The translations under genes and the position numbers were made by a program. Shown one piece after another: positions 37,501-51,110 of a stretch of DNA of 64,000 bases. The stretch lies in NCBI GenBank assembly GCA_035041965.1, contig JAPYMA010000272.1:62001-126000 (forward strand), given 5' to 3'. The notes beneath the pieces are model-generated. The model was not told where the DNA came from and did not search any database. It was given only the letters and a program-made list of their open reading frames with translations. The stretch is from Anisakis pegreffii (Eukaryota > Nematoda > Chromadorea > Rhabditida > Anisakidae). Positions within the stretch are counted from its first letter, which is position 1; the number at the start of each line of letters is the position of its first letter.

Positions 37501-40500
37501 TCTACATAAAATTTTGTGATAGGAATTGTGATAATTGATAAACGAACGATCTACTATAATAGCAATATGAATTCTGCTCACACTGTTATCGTTATTGTAC
37601 TGCACTGCACCCTGGAAGTTACCGTAGATATTGCTGAAGAAATTCTGCATGTCGATGTCAGTAATCGTTGATCGTGCGGTCCATTCTGGTTTCAGTCTGC
37701 AAATTGAGCATAAGGCTCGTTGGCTGCACGAACAAGTATATCGAGGAGTTTCGTGGACATCTCTGGGCAATATCTCGATTCTTCCGGTGAGTCAACGCTG
37801 ATGCAGTGAATGACTCAAGGAGGATGTTTCCGGAGAGTGAGGGAAACGTGGGAGACAGAGGATTTTCTGGAACGGAATTTAAATTCAGTACGATAACGAA
37901 GAAGGCGACAGAAGGAGTTGATAGGCACTACCAGCATTACTCATCAGAATTAGTTGCTACAATTCAAGGCTAAGATATATGACCCCAACCCACCCTACTT
38001 TCTATGTGCGTTTCAACGTACAGGTTTTTGTTCTCAATGTGTCCAACTAGAGAATCAATATACTGAACTGCATAGAGTGAACGGATGCAATAAAACTGCT
38101 CTGTCTCTGTCATAATTAAAAATTTCTTCGCACAATCACATGGAAGAGTGAATGTGTATGAAACTAGCGGATTAATTGCATCATAACTGAATAAAAGTAT
38201 ATCAGAGAATTCCTCTTCGTGAATAGAAAAACTTCTGAAAATATAGAGTATGATGGTTGTAATTTTAAAATTTAAGCGAACGTTCTAACGTACGTGAATA
38301 TCTTCGTCAATTTTGCACGTCCCTCTTGTGTTAAAGAAAGTTTATGCATTTCATCGAACGCTTTTCCAACGTTGTCGGCGCATTTTGGATTGAAGAATCG
38401 TAACGAATTTGCAACAACAATTAAGTATTCTGGAATAGATTTTTCCTCAATTGCAATCTTACGCTTACTTAATCTGACGGTTTCATGCAAACGAAAACGA
38501 CATTTCTCCAAGCAAATTGGGGTAACCGACCGTAAAAGTCGACTTTCGCTCCTATCGGTGCCGAGCTTGCTAATGCACCCACCGATAGTTCAGGATAAAA
38601 TTGTCGGAACCAGGCGGAGAGCATTCCTGAAAGCGAACTCCTTCAGCATCAATCACTCATTATATAGTAGCAAGGACTGACGATCACCTCATGCACAATC
38701 TGTCCGAGCTAATTTTCATACTTCAGTCCATTCGCTCCATAACAACAATCGAAGAATGAGAAATCATTCCTACCAGGATAAGAGCCACCAAATGTGATCC
38801 ACTGAGGATTGACCAGTTTCTGTCGTTTGTTCATGGTCATAATGAACTGAGCTAAGTCCGCGAGTGCTTGTTGCGATGTGAGCCATTTGAGATTTTCGGT
38901 CGATTGATCTCTGTAATGATGATTGTGTAACAAACTGTGATTGCTGCATGGGATAAATTATATTATGGAGAAATTTAAGAAAGATTGGTCAAACACTGTA
39001 GGATTTGACTTTTGTTAGAGATTGAAGTAAAAAAGGGACTGAGGTTTGCAGAATTATTTCGTATTGAATAATCTATGCAACTTACGGAGTTGGCCAACTT
39101 TCTCCGTAGTAACGATGCTCGAGCATGTAAACAGTGGCGTTGTATTTCCTCGCAGCCCTCATTATGTGCACTTCTGGATTCAGCACCCATTTCGTGTTTG
39201 CAGTTCCTTCGCCTCCGATCATCAAAAAATGAGGTCCTCCTGGTTTAGCATATTGTGGATTCATCCAATATCTCTGCAAAGTTGTTTCAAATCAGGCCGC
39301 TCGAAAGCACGCTGACGCCACCGCAATGTGTTTGTTTGAGAGAATGTTTACGGAACTTATTATTTGACTAACAATAAGGGCAATAATTATTTGTTGATGA
39401 TAATTTCTCGGTAACTTACTTAAAAATACGATCTGCAAGGATTCCAATGAGACATCATTGGAATCCTCGAAGATATCATTCATTATCACCTGATTGAATG
39501 TGTTGGTGTTTGTGGCCTCGAAGTGATCAAGAGGCATAGTGATGGTTCCAGCGATGAAGCCTTCAGGATACGCAACCATATCGATTGGTGCCTGAAAATT
39601 CATCATTCATATCTGGTACGTATTCTGAATTCCGAATCACATAAGAAGGGTTGAAGATGAATTCGAAATACTCACTGGTGGATCAACAACAAGTCCCCTC
39701 AGCGGTCGGCCCCAAATGAATGATTTTAAGTGTTCTGGTATCGTCTCCGTATGATATAATTCCTGAAAATTTCAGGTTAATGCATATGTTAGAATTAGGG
39801 ATAATCGTTAGCTGTAATAATTCATAATGAAATAAAATTATCTGACTGAACTCTGAGCAGCACCATTCTGAGATCACGTGATGGAGCTGATAGGACTTAT
39901 ACATCTTTCGTCGAGCGAAACTTCAAAAAATATCATGTAACTGGAGAATTCATTCGAAGGATGGATCAGTGTTTGATTTGATCATTCGAACGCCTCCACC
40001 ATTTTGACGACAATCACAATTTTACCTGTCTGATTGGTTTTAACGGTACTCTTTTCAGCACCGAACTGAACTGTTTCATTTTTGGAAGCTTTGATTGCGT
40101 TTTTTTGATTTGTGATGTAAATTCTGGCATTTCAGCCTTTACATCCTGTTGTTTTCGTTTACCCCGAAGCCATATATCGATATTAGAGGCGATAATTTTG
40201 CGAGCGTTGACTAGAGCTGGTGGATCAGAGGGTCTCTCGATGTACATGTCTTGGCAATGAACCGTGCCTAAATGGTCATCTGATTCAGTAACATAGGAAA
40301 TACACCTCATAGCGTTGATATTAAGATGCCGTATCATTTGACACCGCCTCAAGTAAAAAGAGGCCACTTACCGTTTATAAGGATGGGCACAATTGATGGC
40401 TGTATATGTGAGTATAATCCAAGTGCATGCCACGGATCAATATTGCCGTTTGGGAACACAACATTTGTACCCTGAAGAAAGAAGTGAGAAGGAAGTTCCG

Positions 40501-43500
40501 TTGAATTTAAAACAATATTGCCATGGGTTTTGGCATTATCTGGTGCAGAATTCATTAGCATTGCTGAAGAAGAGCTGCTAACTGATAGTTAATCATTTTT
40601 GAAGAAATCAGCTTACGTTGAAGTGATGGCTTCCGCCGAAATATTTCAACGTCTCGTGAATTTTTCCATCGATCGTTTCTATTTTATGCTCAGGCCCGTA
40701 TATGTCATTGCACATATCCACTTCGAAACTGAAATCCTCGCATAATCATTAGCTGCTGCTGAAGAACTTCGTTCTATACTTCCAGCACTTGAAAGCGAAA
40801 TGCCTTTTCATTCAAAATATCATTACAGCTGTTTTTCAAAAGTCATTCAGTCTAAAAATCGCAACAATCATCGCAGCAACATAAAATATGGCTAAAATGT
40901 ACCCTGATAACGATGAATTAAAGCACATTCTCCCAGTGGCATGTGTCAAATGGATCACTTTCAAAGATCAAAGATCCTATATTAAGATATAGACGCAGTT
41001 ACCCAAAAATTATTGAACCCGATGGCCTTCAATCCAGATAAATTTATCGAGTGCTTTGCCCCAGTCGCATTCTATTCAATGTGAGGGAGGGGGGGTGGGT
41101 GAAGGTTTGCTTTAGGAACAGTTACATTGATGCGGACGGTGCAATCAGATTTTCGGGTTATGAATGTCAAGTGGAACTGTTGCTCATTAACATTCTGAGG
41201 ATTTATGGATTTTGATGTGAAAGATTTCGTAGGAAAGCCGGATTGTGGGTATCGTTGATAATCTCTGAATCTAAAATTTCCGATTGCCTCTTCTGCCTTA
41301 TCTTGCGACATTAACTACATAAACGTGGCTGAAGCATCGGCTGATGGATCTAAGGTTATGTAAAGATCTAAGGTTGCGTAAAGACTTGTTTGGATGAAAT
41401 TTGTTAGAAAGGTAAACACATGGGATGTACAATTTCCCAGTTAGCGATGTCATTTTATTCCTCACGTTCCATTTTTTGAAATTTCACGATTTACCAACAG
41501 TCGACAGATTTGTCCACCCCCAATTAAAGGGTGGATATGGATGCAATCCCGTGACAACTCATATTCGAAAGTATGTCATCACGTAAGCAATGAGGTGGTG
41601 CTCGATAACGACAGGTTTGAATAATGCGCCGATTAAAATTGATATCGAAATTGTGGAATTCAGGCGAATTCAGGCGGAGGAAGTGGAGGATTTCTGTCAT
41701 TTCTGTCATTTTTCTAGCTGTGGGTTACGCTACGTTCTGAAGGCCACATCCTTCACGCCAGTCCAAACGAAAATTCTGGACCGTTACCTCGTTAGATGCA
41801 CAGTTCAATCATGCACTATGAAGAACGAAGCTTACTTCACTGGCGATCCACTGCCGAAAATATTTCGACCCAAATCGGTTGTTTGGAAGTATCCGAACTC
41901 TGTACACGTTTGCCAGATCCAGCTTCGTGAAGACGCTGAATTGTTCAATTTTTCATTTCTCATCACCAAAATGATTCATTTTACCCCGACAAAACGGCGT
42001 TTTTTAAGCATAAGAGTCGACGACTTATAAGCTTTCCTACTCTGCGAATTCATATTTCTGCTCATTGCGAAAGATGATTAAGTTTACATTCGACAATCAG
42101 TTGTATCCGAATTTCAATGCAGTATTTTTAATTACATTTAGAAAACGTTAAGTTTTGCATTTAAATTTTTACGAACCACTGTATCCGCTGTATGAAATGT
42201 TTTTCAGTTCATCGATCATAGCATCATAATCGATATCCGTTTCATATGATGTTTCGTCTCCTCCACTCATTTCGATGAATAAGTCTTTCAAACGGTCGAA
42301 ATAAGTGATGTTACTTTGAGTCATTGTTTGGCACATAGACGCAATCTATAATGTTTGAGCATTATGGCACTGTCATCAAGATCTTCAGTTTGGTAATTCT
42401 CTGGCAACTGCTGTCTGATTGCTCGTGACATAGACGAAATTCAGAAGGTTGCCTTGCCCTCTAACGATCAAGCTCAAATGGCTAATTACAACAGCTGCGC
42501 CGTGTTCCTTCAAGAATTACAACCCCAAATTGTAGCGATAATTCTCCGTGTTTTCTTCGGATTCAATGAGACTGATGTGTCTGAAGCTGATCCTAATTTC
42601 TTTCTGAATACAGTGAGCGAAGCAAAAGGAAGGGACGGAATTGATATGAGTTGATATCTAAAGCTATGTATTTATGAATGGAAAAGGAAGAAAAAATGAA
42701 TTAATAAATTCCGCGTGTAAATAAAAATCATCTTTTTGCAATGACCGATGGGAAATGATGGCTAACACTTATCTAGATTCAAGAGGAATTCTGACTACGG
42801 TACATTCTATAATCGAAGTCACATCTGCAGAAAGAATCAAGAACATAAAGGTATGAATTCTCGTCAGTACAGAGTCTCGAAAATCGTCCAAAATGTCATA
42901 GAAAGTAAAGTAAAAATTCTTTCGTAATTGAAATAACATAAGATCAGATATTGAAAGCGATGTATGATTCCGTCTCAAACTCCCTGCTTAAAGAATACGA
43001 TGAAGTGATAATAGTTAATATGAATCCTTACAGCTCTTTCTCCATAATACTGTGCCAGACCTTGAAAGGGTGAGAACATCGATCCGAAGAACGTTTGCAT
43101 ATCTTTATAGCGAAGTGGCTTTTCGTTAAGCCCAGGCGTTAACCTGAAAGTTTGTGATTCTTAAAAAAAACATTCACTCGATCGCTCATACTTCTTTAGA
43201 GAGATGCTGTTTCCGCTAGAAAAAGTTCAAAGATCAGCGCAATTTTGAAACGAATCAACATCAGTTCAATAATATAGAGGCTGTGATAAGCAGCGTGGAG
43301 ATATTGACGGATTCTACCACCCTATTCGTGTGGATCGTAAGAGCAAAGTAAATCTTGATTTAGCTAACAGGTCCGGATGTGTTTTATTAGCACAAATTTA
43401 GAAGGATCACTGAGGTGTTGGTCACACAACTCAGACTGAGGTGTAGGTCACACAATTCAAAACATTCATGGGCAGGGTAATCATTTCCCGGCAGGCTTCA

Positions 43501-46500
43501 ATCGACTCGGCTCAGATGGTTCACCTTGCTGTGCATTATCTTGTACCCCTCAGATTCCGTTTAGATAATAATTCAAACAAAGTTCCCCTATCGCACGCTA
43601 TAAATAGTGTGAGGATCTCATGAGTGTTCTATGGTCCCCAGAGATAGTTACGCTTTGCTTCCTAACCATGTAAATGTGAATAATCTATTCCATACGCAAT
43701 TCATACTTGAATGTTTCAGTGAGATTCTTTCGTCCTTCTTTTGTCCATATTAATTCGGACATTGTATTGAAAGCTTCTCCTATCGCAGAGGCGCATGGCA
43801 CACTACTGGAACGAATGTCCTTTTGAACCACTTCAAGATACTCTGTAAACACGCAAAAGAAGTAACTCATTACAATAAACGGAATTTACAATTGCAACAC
43901 AGGTGAATGCTGCACCTATGCATTTTGTCGTGCAAAATGCATCTAACGATCTATTGATAAATCGCTCTAAAATCAACGAGAAGCAGTTAACGAACTACTG
44001 TAGAGATGAACTGAGCGGACACGGAAGTTTCTTTCTTTTTTCAGACAACTTCCTTTGTTAATCATACTGCGTTCACACAGGTACGCTGCTCAAAAGCAGC
44101 AACCGAGTCCAAATCTCTGTACAGTCAGCCGAATACTTGCATCAAATGATAATGTTGATTGCTGAGCCACGTTTTGAGTGCTTATGGCGCAGTGAGTTTT
44201 TTCTCAACGATATGGCTGAAGCTGACTTCTCTTATCTCAACCGAATGCCATCAATTAACAACTTTTGATAGAACACTCAGAATCATTTGTTTTTGTTGAT
44301 TTGTTTTTTTGAACAATGAGAACAGACCGTGAAAATCGAGCTTCGCTTCGACTGGTGCCGAACTCGCCACTGCGCCCACAACCAGTTCTGGATGCTTCTC
44401 TCGTAACCACGCGGCCAGTGCGCCTGCTCAGAAACGTTTCAGTTTAGGTTTCAGCAAGATATTCTTTCCTCACAATATTATTGATATTTAGCAGTAAATA
44501 GTTAGGAGCTGACGACGTAAAGGTGGAAAATATGTGGGATATGATGGGTGTTTATTCCTTACAGCGATTTTCTTTCAACTTTCCTCAGACTTCAGTATAA
44601 TCACATGTAAACGATTTGCAAATTCTTAACATTGATGGCCTCAAGCATATAAGATGTGAGCAAACCATACTGAGATATACCTGAGTATGAACCACCAAAA
44701 ACCACCCATTTCGGATTCACATAATTGGACTTTTTATTAATGTAACGTATGAAATAAGCCGCATCCTCGATCGCTTGTTTACTACTGAGATATTTTAAGT
44801 TCTTGGTAGCTAGATCCCTGAAAACCATTTTCGAATCTTAGAATGATCATTCAGTCTTTAGCATTATTCTTTAGTTGCGTTCGGCGGGACCATCTAAGAT
44901 CAATGGATTATCTATATCTAAACATGCGATTGTTGTGCCATAGCTCATTTTCAAAATCCAATCGCTTATGCTCTTCATGCCCACTTCATATGTACAAAAC
45001 CAATTATGAAACGAGAAACCCACCCTTTCTCGTAGCCCCATATTTAAATTAGTTCGAGGTAAACGACACGGAAAATTGCTGATTGCTTTGCACTAAAAAA
45101 GTTTTTTTGCGTCCTCTCGGTGTCTCGAAGAGTACGAAAACGCAAATTCGCTGTGTTCTGCTCCGATCAATTGCTAACAAGATAGTATAAATCAAGTGAC
45201 ACTTACGGTAGGGGTCTGCTTTCGCCGTAGAAACGATGTTCAAGGTCGAACAAGGCTGCATTATGTTTCTTCGCCCAAATCACCCAAGGCAACTTTTCAT
45301 AACTGACCCAAGCCGGACTTTCAGGAGACTCACCGCCAAGCATCAGAAAAACAGGACCATTTGGTTTGTGGTATTTCATGTTAGAAAAGTAGCGCTGAAA
45401 AGGAAAAAATGCTGTGCATTTCGGCATCAAACTTCATTCGCCTTTCTTTCGTTTGGCTTACTAGTTCAAACACAAAAATTTGTTACATCATAAACTTCTC
45501 TTCTATGAGTTTTTTCAGCGAGCTTTATCTATCACTGCATCAAAACAAAGCGATTAGGCGAAAAAACTTCCGAAAAGCTCATTTTTTCGCATTGTCACGT
45601 TGTGTCGTTCAGGTTACGCTTTAGTTTAGATATACATTTCAAAAAATTCATAACAACTGGGCTCGAGGAATCAATGAGATCACTTCAATCGTCACTTTAC
45701 GGTAGCATTCAGAATAATTTTCCATTGGTGATGATAAAGAAATTCGGCATATCGACAGCAGACAAAATTGATGTATCTACCTGTTTCCATTTACGCGTAT
45801 CAGACGGGTTAAAATGATCCAAAAGTTGTTCAATTGTGGCGGTTGAATAGTTAAGCTGAGCACGAATGTGTGGCTGAAATTTAATCGTGACCACTCGACA
45901 GAACTTTTTTCTAACGCTTTTTTACAGGGAGAGAGTGTGAGGCCAAGAATGTCGACTGCCAATTTCTTACGTCTGGCATGCCGATAATGAATGCCCGAAA
46001 GAACATAAGAATTAGACGTCTGAAAGTTCGGTCAGAATGTATGCTTATTTCAGCGAGTTTGAGAATCGTTCAGAGCGGATTCGTGGTGAGAAGGTACGGG
46101 CAGTTTTCCGTTTGTGGAGGGGACCTATTAGGTGGATGCAAACTTCTTATATTTTTGATACATTGATAACGGAAGAATTTTCGAAGGATGTCTGATATAT
46201 AATGCAAATGTCTACTTTATCCGCTAATGGATCGCGTTTAAATCCTTCACGAGGTCTGCCCATGAAGAAATCAAGTATCCGCGTTCGTGAGTTCTTCGCC
46301 AGTGCGACGTCCTGAAGTTGACAGTTTCTATTTGTTGAACACTTTCTGAATTATTTTAAGCTCAGTAAATTGCTTGAGATGAACGGAACCTGTACGGAAA
46401 GTTCACTAAGGGGTAAACAAATTGTAGTGGTCGAGAGGAACTTAATTTTGGAACATTATAACCAGACTGATATTATTGAATAGATGGGAATCGGTGACAC

Positions 46501-46569
46501 AGGACGAAACATTCCACCTACCGAAAGGAAAAGCAAGGTTAAAGCCGTCCAAAAAATGACGCCCTTCAT
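34563..46569 (-). CDS. Two-domain S28 serine peptidase (prolyl carboxypeptidase-like), gene I
   Basis: 25 exons join in phase to 1035 aa. Domain 1: 46569-46522, 46311-46216, 45873-45781, 45394-45207, 44817-44681, 44423-44328, 43842-43698, 43143-43032, 42345-42180, 41935-41836, 40728-40617, 40471-40372, 40267-40026. Domain 2: 39762-39676, 39591-39490, 39273-39086, 38910-38774, 38626-38531, 38429-38294, 37696-37582, 37401-37215, 36839-36740, 35927-35816, 35503-35407, 34678-34563. A signal peptide starts [15 protein letters not shown]. Domain 1 has LEHRFYGES, the nucleophile in FGGSYSG (Ser codon 44690-44688), [11 protein letters not shown] and GTVHCQDM. Domain 2 has [16 protein letters not shown] (Ser 38783-38781), [11 protein letters not shown] and GTAHCADM. 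Both Ser-Asp-His triads are therefore complete. S28 enzymes cleave bonds after proline in lysosomes or outside cells. The size and two-domain plan match C. elegans pcp-2/pcp-3. The intron after 43698 needs a GC donor. Confidence 0.92.
43144..43697 (-). other. Intron with apparent GC donor, S28 gene I
   Basis: The exon ending GAA-TT is followed by GCGTATGG and the acceptor is CTTTCAG. Only a GC donor keeps the reading frame and reproduces the phase-2 intron at the matching place in domain 2 (after 38294). The nearby GTATGG would run into a stop. The same arrangement occurs in gene II. Confidence 0.6.
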
Positions 46570-46590
46570 CTCGTATCCTGCAAGAAAATC
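46570..46590 (-). promoter_or_regulatory. Acceptor just upstream of the S28 gene I start codon
   Basis: TTTTCTTGCAG is followed by GATACGAG and ATG, placing an acceptor 8 bp before the start. The same arrangement is kept in gene II. It could be a spliced-leader trans-splice site or the 3' end of a 5'-UTR intron. Confidence 0.5.
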
Positions 46591-46805
46591 GTTAGCTGAT
46601 GAAAACTGAATATAACGAGTGAGATCGAGATTGCACAATGAAAGGTATATGGAAAGAGTGATGATCTAAGTGACTATAATGGTAATCTAAGCAAATGTAA
46701 GCAAACTTCATTTATATCTGCGAACACTCCGCTCTCGCTTCAGAGCACAACTTAATACCGAAGGAATATTCGGTGCTGGTTATTCGTCTGTCATCTAAAC
46801 AGCTT

Positions 46806-47420
46806 TTAATAATTTTTGAAAAATTTTCCTAGCCGGTCGTCACTAACCAGCACCGTTGCGTTCACTACAATTGCATTATTATTTGAAACGGCTACTAGTA
46901 TGAAGCAATCTTGATTGTCTTGCTCCTTATCAATGTCATAAGCCGGCTTAAAACGAAACCGAGAATCAGTGCCGATAAAAATCTTATCTGTTGAGTGTTT
47001 TCTGATCACTTGTTCACTTTCTGAAGCGCTTAAGAGAATGTCGAGATTAGTCTCTGTACGCCCACTGCAGTGAGAAAATGTGACTTGTGGTTCATGTCCT
47101 GATGCTATTCATATTTTAAAAAATTTCCATCCCTATAGAAATAGTTAGGCGAACCAGTTGCACCTTCAAAGCCAGATGAATTCCGGAAACTGTGTTCATC
47201 GATCGCTATGTCACGATCAAGTTCGTCGATACATTCTTATCGGTGCATAGCGTTTAATTAATATCAACGGAATCCCGCAGAGCCAAATTGACGATTCACG
47301 AACCCACTGCTAAGTCATTCCATTTCCCATGAATACATCTAAATTGCGAGTAATATGATTTCATTAACCATTCATTTCAAATTTTGCTTTTTTCTCACTC
47401 ACCTTTCTGACATTTTATAC
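46806..47420 (-). pseudogene. Unrecognised coding-like block upstream of S28 gene I
   Basis: An open stretch at about 47090-46806 reads through HCSGRTETNLDILLSASES, FKPAYDIDKEQD and NNAIVVNATVLVSDDRLG to a stop at 46806. It begins at a CATCAG acceptor. A second piece at about 47245-47115 reads DELDRDIAIDEHSF..., but an in-frame TAA precedes it. A short segment at about 47420-47402 (MSER, then a GTGAGT donor) could be a first exon. The block is conserved upstream of gene II with different lesions, so it looks like a duplicated gene in decay. I do not recognise the family. Confidence 0.4.
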
Positions 47421-48659
47421 TGGTTTTGAGAGTTGAATCTGGCCAAGTAAGCAATATATTTTGGAAAAAACTACAACTTCGATCTTCGATGTATCAGAGG
47501 CATTTTTTTCGGCCTCATAGTCAGTCTACGTGCAACAGTTTATGTGCAAACAAGAATATGTCCTTATAATTAGGAACCGCCTATCGACATCAGAGTACAG
47601 ATGAACGTTGAATTGTTGATTTGAAAGGAACTGATGAGAAGGTTTATCACGTCGAAGCGTTGCGAAAAAATCACGTTGCAATCCATGCAGGTTATCAGTC
47701 TCATAAGTTTAGGTACATTTTATTTACGATTCAGCGGACAAGTACTGCTTAAACAGTGTGTACAAATCAAACTAAACTTCGTTTTTATCATTTGCTGAGG
47801 AAAGTGCATGAAGTATCCATGAAAACCAACGTACTATCAACAACATCGCACCATCAGTTGAACGCCATGAGAAGTATTGCAGCCAATTTCTGATGTACTT
47901 TGATTCTTTGTAATGAAATTTTTATGATGGAGTTTTCGAGATTGTCATCACGTCATACATAACCACTCAGAATCGATAGCTCACCTGCAAAGAGCATCAC
48001 TGGTTTAAGAAGGCACACATCGTCTCTGATAAAGAATTTCGCTCTTCCACTTCTGTGCAATAGCTTTGCTTTGAACAATATTATATTAATTCAATCGAAC
48101 TTTTCAATTCACTGTCACAAAAAAGAGACCAATACCTCATGTCCCAGTACCAATCTCGATATTCTTCACACCGTTGCGTGTCTCTATCTGTTCTCGTTGC
48201 CAAATTTCTCGCGGCGACGACATTTTTGGTATACCCAGCTAAAAATTCATTCCGTGACATTCTCCGCTCATCGAATTTATGAATTTGTCAACCATTCTCG
48301 CTTTGGCGCACATTTCTCAAAAACAACTTCAAAATCAAACAAAAATGATCAGAATTTCATAAGCAGTGATAGTAGAGCCATATTTCCGCACTAAACGATC
48401 ATTTCACTCTGGTGATCGTAGTGATTAACACAATTTTCAAGTAACTGAGAAATGTGGTTATGGTCTCATCGCGAATTCGAGGTCAAAAGAGCGCATTAGA
48501 TGGAGTTTTTTTTTGACAAGACAACAAGGACATGCTGCAATTAAGGAGATGCATTATTTGACTGCACCGTGCTTTTGAAAGATGATTTTAACGAATTGGA
48601 GCGAAATCGGTGAAATTTTGAAGCAAAAGACGAAATATTGTCCAAATATCGATATCACT

Positions 48660-49350
48660 AATATGTCATGTAGTTCTGAAACTGATATCTTTGACTATCA
48701 GTAGTGTAGAATCACCATGGTGCACATGAATTACATGGTAATATTACAGCATACTTCGTGATGTTCGAAGTGGCGCAACGGAGAATAAATTATACACTGA
48801 AAATACATTAATGTACATATATTTTCCATCCGATACACTTATTGTTATTATTCAGAAGTGCACTGAACGAATTTGTTGATCGTTTCGAATGTTTATTCAA
48901 ATTCGCCAGTTACAAGTCATGAAGTGTCAGGCTATAGGAGGTACGACACAGATCAGGCTTTTGATGCAGTGGAATGAATATTGGAAATACTGTGGTAAAG
49001 AAAGGGAACTAACGACTAACGATTACTAGCTATCATGCCTAATCTCATCAAATAAGACGGCTTCAATATTTCATCTGCAAGTCATGAAGATCAGATGTGA
49101 ATTCCACTGATTAACGAACTGAATATTCAACCTTTGTGAACTGTTCACTACAGAAAATTGTTAGCATCGGTATTAAGATCTTTCGACTTGAGAATATTCA
49201 AGAATGTACCATTTTTGATGCTGTGTTACACATCGCCTAATATATTGTCGTTTTATCTGTATTTTCATCATTGATCATTTCATTATTTCAGTAGACTTTC
49301 TCACAAGTTTTGTTCTCAAGTTTCCCTTATCTTCAGATGTTTCATTTGCA
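48660..49350 (+). repeat. Dispersed repeat, copy 2 (copy 1 at about 23490-24180)
   Basis: Collinear with the copy near 23.5 kb in the same orientation. Shared words include GGAGAATAAATTATACACTGAAAATA-like sequence, TGTGAATTCCACTGATTAA, CACTACAGAAAATTGTTA and ATATTGTCGTTTTATCTG. It lies just outside the right duplication block. Confidence 0.5.
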
Positions 49351-51110
49351 CCGAGCCTGTGTTTGTTCGTTTATAACCCTTGACCGCGATGTTACAAAGC
49401 TTAAGAGTCAAGCTCGATGAAAATACTTCATTGGGATTGCTTCGATGAATATCACACTATATAATCTTCGAAAATCTCTTGAAATATGCTACATATGACA
49501 GTGATGGATGCTGTATTGAATATTATAATTGTTCGCAGTTGTTAATTGATAGATTAATATTGAACAGTACACTAAGGAAACGCCCTTTGCGTTAGTCGGT
49601 GCTTTTTTGGAGTGATAAAATGTAGGTAAGATAAAATTGAGTGCAGTTGCAAATCTTCATCATTTCGTTCATATCAGTTTGACATGCATTAAGGTGATAA
49701 ACACATTCACGTCATGCGATCACTTGTAAAATTTGCAGTCATTCCGATAACAGAAATTTGGTTGCGTCAGCATTAAAAATAATCGTAATCAATGAATTAG
49801 AACACAACACATCGGTGACTTTTCATTAGCGAGCATGTTGTTACTGTTAGATGAATATCGTTTGTATTCAGTCGAGAAATTTAAGAACGAATCATCGGAA
49901 GAACCAAAAGATTTGGACTTTAAAATGACAGTAATCGGTGAATTGGAACACAGCAAATCGATGATTTCTCATCGTCGAGCATGTTGTTGAATGTAGATCA
50001 TCATCTGCGTTGAATCGAGAAATTTAGAAACGAATCATCGAAACAACCAAAAGAGGAATGCAAATGAACGGTGTCCGATGGACTGCTCGAGATGGTGACG
50101 AGGTCGTCGCTGCAATGAATAAGTTACAATAATCAATTATTTTCCGGAAAGTATCGCATCATCATTAATATTTTTTAAAATGAATTTAGTCAATCATCGG
50201 GTCGAAGTGAATAGCCAACCAGGGCGGGAATCTAATGGGGTTATTTTCAGGATTTCGTTGCCAATTCAAATTGTTTCAAAGTTAACAGAATTACGAAATC
50301 AGATGTTAGGTGGTTTCAACACTGAAACTTGTCTTAGCAGTATGGCGTGTAGAAAGGGTTGCATTCCCAAATGTAAGTTTGGTCGTCGATTATTTTGATG
50401 AATGTCATCATGGAAAGGGATTTATAAAAGTATCAGCAGTCCATGTTCTCTTCAAAATCAGAAATAATTCCTTAAACTGAAAAGCTGAGGATTTAAAGGA
50501 ACTTAGGACCGGTCGAAGGTTTTTTAGTTGATGCGACTATTACCCCACAAACAAACATGATTACTGATTAAAAATCAAGCGATACGTAAAAACTAATGTC
50601 TAGATGGGAAGTTTGCTATTGCTGCAATCGACTTCTCCTTAACGAATTCATTCACCGATTACTCTTGTCTATGCGTTAGTTTGGAGTGAAATCGTTGCAA
50701 AATATTTATTCAAAATATGGACAGGAATTAAGTGTAATATTGACCTAAAACGAATGAGATGAAAATCGCAAACTGCTAAAGTTAGGGCTAATGCGTTGAT
50801 CCCGCGATCCATTGTTCTGCTTAATAGATGTGTTTACTTACGCTTCGTTTGGTAACATCGACTCGTTTGTTTCAAAGTTTTGCAAGACCTGTTTTACGGA
50901 ATTTTCTTTCCAATTAGTCCTCTCCCCGAGCCATCAGAGGTCCCCGCCCAATCCTTCTATGGTTCTCGCACTGACGTTTCATAGCATTCGAATAGCCTAA
51001 CGGTAAGTGAAAGTTAATGTCCTAGTGGAGACGCTTCTTGATGTCCTGATCTACTTCTCTTCAGCGAATTCATTCACCGATTACTCTGGTCTGTGTAATA
51101 ATTTGGAGTG

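Larger units (their letters stand above)
32820..47420. repeat. Segmental duplication, left copy (right copy about 49690-64000)
   Basis: Order and orientation are conserved over about 14 kb with an offset of roughly 16.6-17.7 kb. It comprises the downstream non-coding blocks (for example GCGAGCATGTTGTTA and GAACGGTGTC), the complete S28 gene, and the upstream coding-like block. Identity varies sharply between tracts. The left copy alone has a GC-richer insert at about 33990-34560. Confidence 0.85.

Noticed and set aside
42760..42978. Possible extra peptidase exon conserved with 59395-59475
   Set aside because: Frame and phase do not fit, and the flanking exons 43143-43032 and 42345-42180 join directly in phase. 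The similarity is explained by the duplication.
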